The notes below the pieces were generated by a model that had not been told where the DNA came from, did no database searches, and saw nothing but the letters and a program-made list of their open reading frames with translations. The position numbers were made by a program, and so were the translations under genes. DNA of 8,858 bases from an uncultured Eubacteriales bacterium (GTDB taxonomy: Bacteria > Bacillota > Clostridia > Christensenellales > UBA1242): contig CARFEX010000027.1 of assembly GCA_948971535.1 (NCBI GenBank), forward strand, positions 1 to 8,858. The letters run 5' to 3'. This document shows positions 5,684-8,858 of the stretch, one piece after another (positions within the stretch are counted from its first letter, which is position 1; the number at the start of each line of letters is the position of its first letter).

Positions 5684-8125
5684 ATGAATTATCAAAGTAA
5701 TGCATTTTCCGATAGTATCGAAAAGGTGATAAAAAATGCAAGTAAGTTTGCTTTGCGATTTGGCAGTAACCTTGTAGGCAGTGAACATATTCTATATGGT
5801 ATAACCAGTGTGAAAGATTGTCTATCTGCAAAACTGCTTGCCGAAGACGGAGTTACCGAGCCTAGTATATTTGAATTTTTTGAAGAAAATGCGCCAGAGG
5901 ATAATCTCTTTGGCAGTGAAGTAGAACTTACTCCACGCACCAAAGATTTATTCCGTATGGCGCACCAAATTGCACTACAAATGAACCATTCATTTTTAGG
6001 GACAGAGCATCTATTGCTTGCACTTTTGTCAAGCTCTGGAAGTGTAGCTTATAGAATTTTGGTAGGACAATTTGGTGTAGATATAGAATCTCTTCGAGGT
6101 AGGATTATCCGTGCCTTGCAAACCAATAAAACAAACAATGAAGAAAAGGAAGAGAATAATAAACAAGTTAACAGTACCTTGCCAGAAAAGTTACTTGATA
6201 TGGGTACAGACGTGACTTTAAAAGCAAAAGAGGGCAAACTTGACCCAGTTATTGGTCGAGAGGAAGAGATAGAAAGAGTAGTAGAAATTCTTTGCCGAAA
6301 AACAAAAAACAACCCCGTTCTCATAGGAGAAGCAGGTGTAGGAAAAACGGCGGTAGTAGAAGGACTTGCCCAAGCAATCGTTAGAGGAGACGTGCCAGAA
6401 ATCCTTAAAGATAAAGTAGTATATTCGCTTGAAATAGGCGGACTAATGGCAGGAACAAAATATCGTGGTGCCATGGAAGAAAAACTAAAAGACGCTATCG
6501 AAACAATAATAGAAAGCAAAAATATAATAGTATTTATTGATGAAATTCATACACTAGCACAAGCAGGTTCTGAAAAAGGTGAAACCTCTCCATCCGATAT
6601 GTTAAAACCATACCTTGCAAGAGGAGAACTACAAACAATCGGTGCAACAACAACAGATGAGTATAAAAAGTTTATTGAAAAGGATAAAGCTCTTGAACGC
6701 CGTTTCCAACCCATAATTGTTAATCCTCCAACAGTTGAACAGACAATACAAATATTAAAAGGTCTTAAAGATAGCTATGAGGCCTTTCATAAGATTACTA
6801 TAACAGACGAGGCAATAGAAGCAGCGGCAGTGCTATCTGATAGATATATTATGGATAGAAGTCTGCCTGATAAAGCTATTGACCTTATAGATGAGGCAAG
6901 CAGTAAAGCAAAAGTCAATTATACCGTTAAACCACAGGAAGTGCGAGTTCTTGAAGAGAAAATGAAAGGACTATCAGCAAGTAGGGATGAAGCTTCACTA
7001 CAACGAAATTATGAAAAAGCAGCAAAACTTCAATCTGAAATAATCAATCTTGAAAATGAACTTAAAAAGCAAAGGGATAAGTTTGACGTAAAAAGAGAGA
7101 ATAAAGCAGTACAATCAATAGGTGCAAATGAAATAGCTTCAGTTGTCGCAAAATGGACAGGTATACCAGTAACAAGAATTACTGAAAGTGAAAAACAAAA
7201 GCTTATTCACTTAGAAGAAATACTTCATAAACGAGTGGTTGGGCAAAATGAAGCAGTAGAAGCTGTTGCAAAGGCTATAAGAAGGTCAAGAGTAGGACTG
7301 CAAGACTCAAAACGTCCAATAGGTTCTTTCCTATTCATGGGTCAAACTGGTGTGGGAAAAACCGAACTATCAAAAGCTATTGCCGAAGCTATGTTTGATG
7401 ATGAAAATAATATTATAAGAATAGATATGAGTGAGTTTATGGAATCTCATTCAGTATCCAAACTTATCGGCTCACCTCCAGGATATGTAGGGTATGAAGA
7501 GGGCGGTCAGCTTACAGAGCAGGTTCGCCGTAGACCATATAGTGTTGTGCTTTTTGACGAAGTTGAAAAAGCACATCCAGATATATTCAATGCGCTACTT
7601 CAAATATTAGATGACGGAAGACTTACAGATGGGCAAGGTAGAACAGTAAGTTTTAAAAACACAATAATAATCATGACAAGCAATGTCGGAGCAAATGAAG
7701 TAAAAGAGCATCGTAAAAGTTTGGGTTTTGGTGAAACACAGGAAGAGGAAGTCGATTCAAAGAAAATATATATGAGCGCTCTTAAAAACAAGTTTAAACC
7801 AGAATTTATTAATAGAATTGATGTGATTTGTATTTTTGATAACCTTACTCAAAAAGAACTTGTGAAAATAGCAAAAATACTAATATCAAATATAAACAAA
7901 CGATTGAAAGAGAAAAATCTTTCACTAAAAATAACCGAAGATGCTCTTGAATATATCGTAGAGAAAGGCTCAAATTCAGAATATGGAGCAAGACCATTAA
8001 AAAGATTTATTCAGCAAGAAATAGAAGACCAAATTGCTGAAAAGATATTACTTGGCCAACTTAAAAATCAAGGACAAATAGTTATAGATGTTGAAAATGA
8101 AAAATTAACTTTTGTTTCTGAGTAA
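5684..8125 (+). CDS. clpC: AAA+ unfoldase ClpC, ATP-binding subunit of the Clp protease
   Basis: ClpC unfolds proteins and feeds them to ClpP. The 813-residue protein is full length for the family. The N domain (about 1-145) has two repeats, with GSEHIL (32-37) and GTEHLL (106-111); Glu34 and Glu108 correspond to the B. subtilis ClpC residues E32 and E106 that bind phospho-arginine. The first AAA+ module has Walker A GEAGVGKT (215-222) and Walker B VFIDE (283-287). A short ClpC-type middle coiled coil lies at about 415-470, with Tyr443 where other ClpCs have a key Phe. The second module has Walker A GQTGVGKT (553-560) and Walker B VVLFDE (621-626). The ClpP-docking loop has LGF at 680-682. 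AGGAGG at 5672-5677 is 6 nt from the ATG and overlaps the mcsB stop. No terminator separates it from hpf. Residues for substrate docking and ATP hydrolysis all look intact. Confidence 0.97.
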   Translation: MNYQSNAFSDSIEKVIKNASKFALRFGSNLVGSEHILYGITSVKDCLSAKLLAEDGVTEPSIFEFFEENAPEDNLFGSEVELTPRTKDLFRMAHQIALQMNHSFLGTEHLLLALLSSSGSVAYRILVGQFGVDIESLRGRIIRALQTNKTNNEEKEENNKQVNSTLPEKLLDMGTDVTLKAKEGKLDPVIGREEEIERVVEILCRKTKNNPVLIGEAGVGKTAVVEGLAQAIVRGDVPEILKDKVVYSLEIGGLMAGTKYRGAMEEKLKDAIETIIESKNIIVFIDEIHTLAQAGSEKGETSPSDMLKPYLARGELQTIGATTTDEYKKFIEKDKALERRFQPIIVNPPTVEQTIQILKGLKDSYEAFHKITITDEAIEAAAVLSDRYIMDRSLPDKAIDLIDEASSKAKVNYTVKPQEVRVLEEKMKGLSASRDEASLQRNYEKAAKLQSEIINLENELKKQRDKFDVKRENKAVQSIGANEIASVVAKWTGIPVTRITESEKQKLIHLEEILHKRVVGQNEAVEAVAKAIRRSRVGLQDSKRPIGSFLFMGQTGVGKTELSKAIAEAMFDDENNIIRIDMSEFMESHSVSKLIGSPPGYVGYEEGGQLTEQVRRRPYSVVLFDEVEKAHPDIFNALLQILDDGRLTDGQGRTVSFKNTIIIMTSNVGANEVKEHRKSLGFGETQEEEVDSKKIYMSALKNKFKPEFINRIDVICIFDNLTQKELVKIAKILISNINKRLKEKNLSLKITEDALEYIVEKGSNSEYGARPLKRFIQQEIEDQIAEKILLGQLKNQGQIVIDVENEKLTFVSE

Positions 8126-8130
8126 ATCAT

Positions 8131-8159
8131 TTGGTTAAATTCCCAATTCGTGTTAGAAT
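8131..8159 (+). promoter_or_regulatory. Probable promoter for hpf (extended -10)
   Basis: TGTTAGAAT at 8151-8159 is an extended -10 (TGn followed by TAGAAT at 8154-8159). Seventeen bases upstream is TTGGTT at 8131-8136, the same weak -35 hexamer seen before the operon at 1314. Transcription would begin near 8166, well before the hpf ribosome binding site. It would allow hpf to be expressed independently of clpC read-through. Confidence 0.5.
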
Positions 8160-8182
8160 ATATTAGGAGTGATAAAGCTTCA

Positions 8183-8190
8183 AAAGGAGG
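8183..8190 (+). promoter_or_regulatory. Ribosome binding site fixing the hpf start
   Basis: AAAGGAGG at 8183-8190 lies 4 nt before the ATG at 8195. An in-frame GTG at 8150 would extend the protein by 15 residues, but those residues would be encoded by the promoter and this ribosome binding site, and they do not resemble the family, so the ATG is chosen. Confidence 0.85.
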
Positions 8191-8194
8191 GAAT

Positions 8195-8734
8195 ATGAAA
8201 CTAGAAATCACAGAAAGAAATAAATATAAGGTAAGTTCAAGATTAAAACAAATTATCGAAGATAAAATGAAAAAACTCGATAAATACTTTGATAAGGATG
8301 CATCAGCGAAAATAGTTTGCTCAAAAAATGGAAAACAAGAAAAACTAGAAATAACTGTTAAAGTTGACGGACTATTATATCGTTCTGAAGTTGTTAGCGA
8401 CAATATGTATAACAATATTGATTTCGCATTGCCAAAACTTGAAAAACAAATAGTTAGAAATAGTGAAAAATTGAAAGAAAAGAGAAAGACACGAAAAATA
8501 AAAGAAATGGTTACAGAGCCTTATGAATTTTTGGAAGAAGAACCAGAAGACCTTCCTGCAATTTTTAAGAAAAAGACCTTTGACCTTGACCCAATGCTTG
8601 TAGATGATGCAAGATATGCTATCGAAAGATTAGGACATGATTTCTTTGTTTTCCTAAATGCGGAAACAGGCAAAATAAATATTATTTATCGCCGTAAGGA
8701 TACTAAGTTTGGTCTTATCGATTTAAAATATTAA
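8195..8734 (+). CDS. hpf: Long-form ribosome hibernation promoting factor
   Basis: Long Hpf binds the 30S subunit and joins two ribosomes into inactive 100S dimers in stationary phase or stress. The 179-residue protein has both parts. The N-terminal S30AE/RaiA-like domain (about 1-100) ends in the basic stretch KLKEKRKTRKIK (92-103). After a variable acidic linker (about 105-120) comes the C-terminal dimerisation domain (about 124-179), with the hallmark FDLDPM (129-134), ERLGHDFFVFLNAETG (144-159) and IIYRRKDTKFGLI (163-175). This tail is what separates long Hpf from short Hpf or RaiA. It lies 69 nt after clpC with its own likely promoter and a terminator behind it. The context fits a stress-response cluster. 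Confidence 0.95.
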   Translation: MKLEITERNKYKVSSRLKQIIEDKMKKLDKYFDKDASAKIVCSKNGKQEKLEITVKVDGLLYRSEVVSDNMYNNIDFALPKLEKQIVRNSEKLKEKRKTRKIKEMVTEPYEFLEEEPEDLPAIFKKKTFDLDPMLVDDARYAIERLGHDFFVFLNAETGKINIIYRRKDTKFGLIDLKY

Positions 8735-8739
8735 AAAAT

Positions 8740-8762
8740 TCGCTCTTTTAGAGCGATTTTTT
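8740..8762 (+). terminator. Rho-independent terminator after hpf
   Basis: A 7-bp stem (TCGCTCT at 8740-8746, AGAGCGA at 8750-8756) with a 3-nt loop is followed by six T residues (8757-8762). It begins 5 nt after the hpf stop codon and is preceded by an A tract. It should end transcription of hpf and of any clpC read-through. Confidence 0.9.
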
Positions 8763-8766
8763 AGTA

Positions 8767-8795
8767 TTGACAAATAATTGATGGTATGATAAAAT
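8767..8795 (+). promoter_or_regulatory. Strong sigma-A type promoter
   Basis: A perfect -35 TTGACA (8767-8772) is followed after exactly 17 bases by TAAAAT (8790-8795), and the spacer ends in TGA, giving an extended -10 TGnTAAAAT. The start would be near 8802. It begins 4 nt after the hpf terminator and drives the truncated gene at 8818. Confidence 0.8.
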
Positions 8796-8817
8796 AAAAT
8801 TAAATTGGAGGTAAATT

Positions 8818-8858
8818 ATGTTAAGTGAAGAAAAAGTAGGTAGAAGAGCAAAAATCCT
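8818..8858 (+). CDS. Start of an unidentified gene, cut off by the window end
   Basis: ATG at 8818 follows GGAGG (8807-8811) with 6-nt spacing and lies about 16 nt after the predicted transcription start. Thirteen complete codons, MLSEEKVGRRAKI, plus two bases of a Leu codon are visible. This is too little to assign a family. The promoter and ribosome binding site make it a convincing gene start. Confidence 0.75.
   Translation, partial: MLSEEKVGRRAKI

Noticed and set aside
8150..8194. GTG start at 8150 extending Hpf by 15 residues
   Set aside because: The extension lies on the promoter and the ribosome binding site and does not resemble Hpf; the ATG at 8195 has the proper site.

Overview
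The window looks like the end of a draft or metagenomic contig from an AT-rich Bacillota (Firmicutes) bacterium, most likely an uncultured Clostridia-type lineage. The reasons are strong AGGAGG-type ribosome binding sites, standard-code genes packed head to tail, and the McsA-McsB-ClpC protein-arginine phosphorylation module, which is characteristic of Bacillota. The first 39 bases are not genomic: positions 6-39 match the Illumina TruSeq read-2 adapter, so real sequence begins at about 40. No stretch above 300 bases lacks a gene, and I see no tRNA, rRNA, CRISPR array or insertion sequence.

Layout. (i) 40-122 is non-coding and holds a hairpin terminator. (ii) 123-1313, minus strand, is a Y-family DNA polymerase (DinB-like) with intact catalytic acidic residues and a beta-clamp motif. 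(iii) A 69-bp divergent intergenic region (1314-1382) has a probable promoter for the rightward genes and a possible 7-codon leader ORF. (iv) 1383-5673 and on through clpC (to 8125) is one compact rightward gene cluster: a degenerate amidohydrolase-like protein, tex, a very short mcsA (57 codons), mcsB and clpC. Junctions are a 10-nt overlap, 1-nt gap, 14-nt overlap and 10-nt gap. (v) hpf follows after 69 nt with its own probable promoter and a terminator. (vi) A strong sigma-A type promoter then drives a gene cut off by the window end.

How the genes fit together. In model Bacillota, McsB with its activator McsA marks proteins with phospho-arginine, and ClpC with ClpP recognises and degrades them; the repressor CtsR is normally encoded first in this operon. 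Here ctsR is absent from its usual place and tex sits upstream instead. McsA is reduced to a single zinc-finger unit. McsB carries Ser where the catalytic-site Cys is normally found, plus other changes in conserved positions. ClpC keeps both N-domain glutamates that bind phospho-arginine. Hpf (ribosome dimerisation in hibernation) fits the stress theme. The most interesting points are this apparently stripped-down arginine-phosphorylation system and an amidohydrolase-fold protein that has lost nearly all its metal-binding and catalytic residues but keeps an intact reading frame at the head of the operon.
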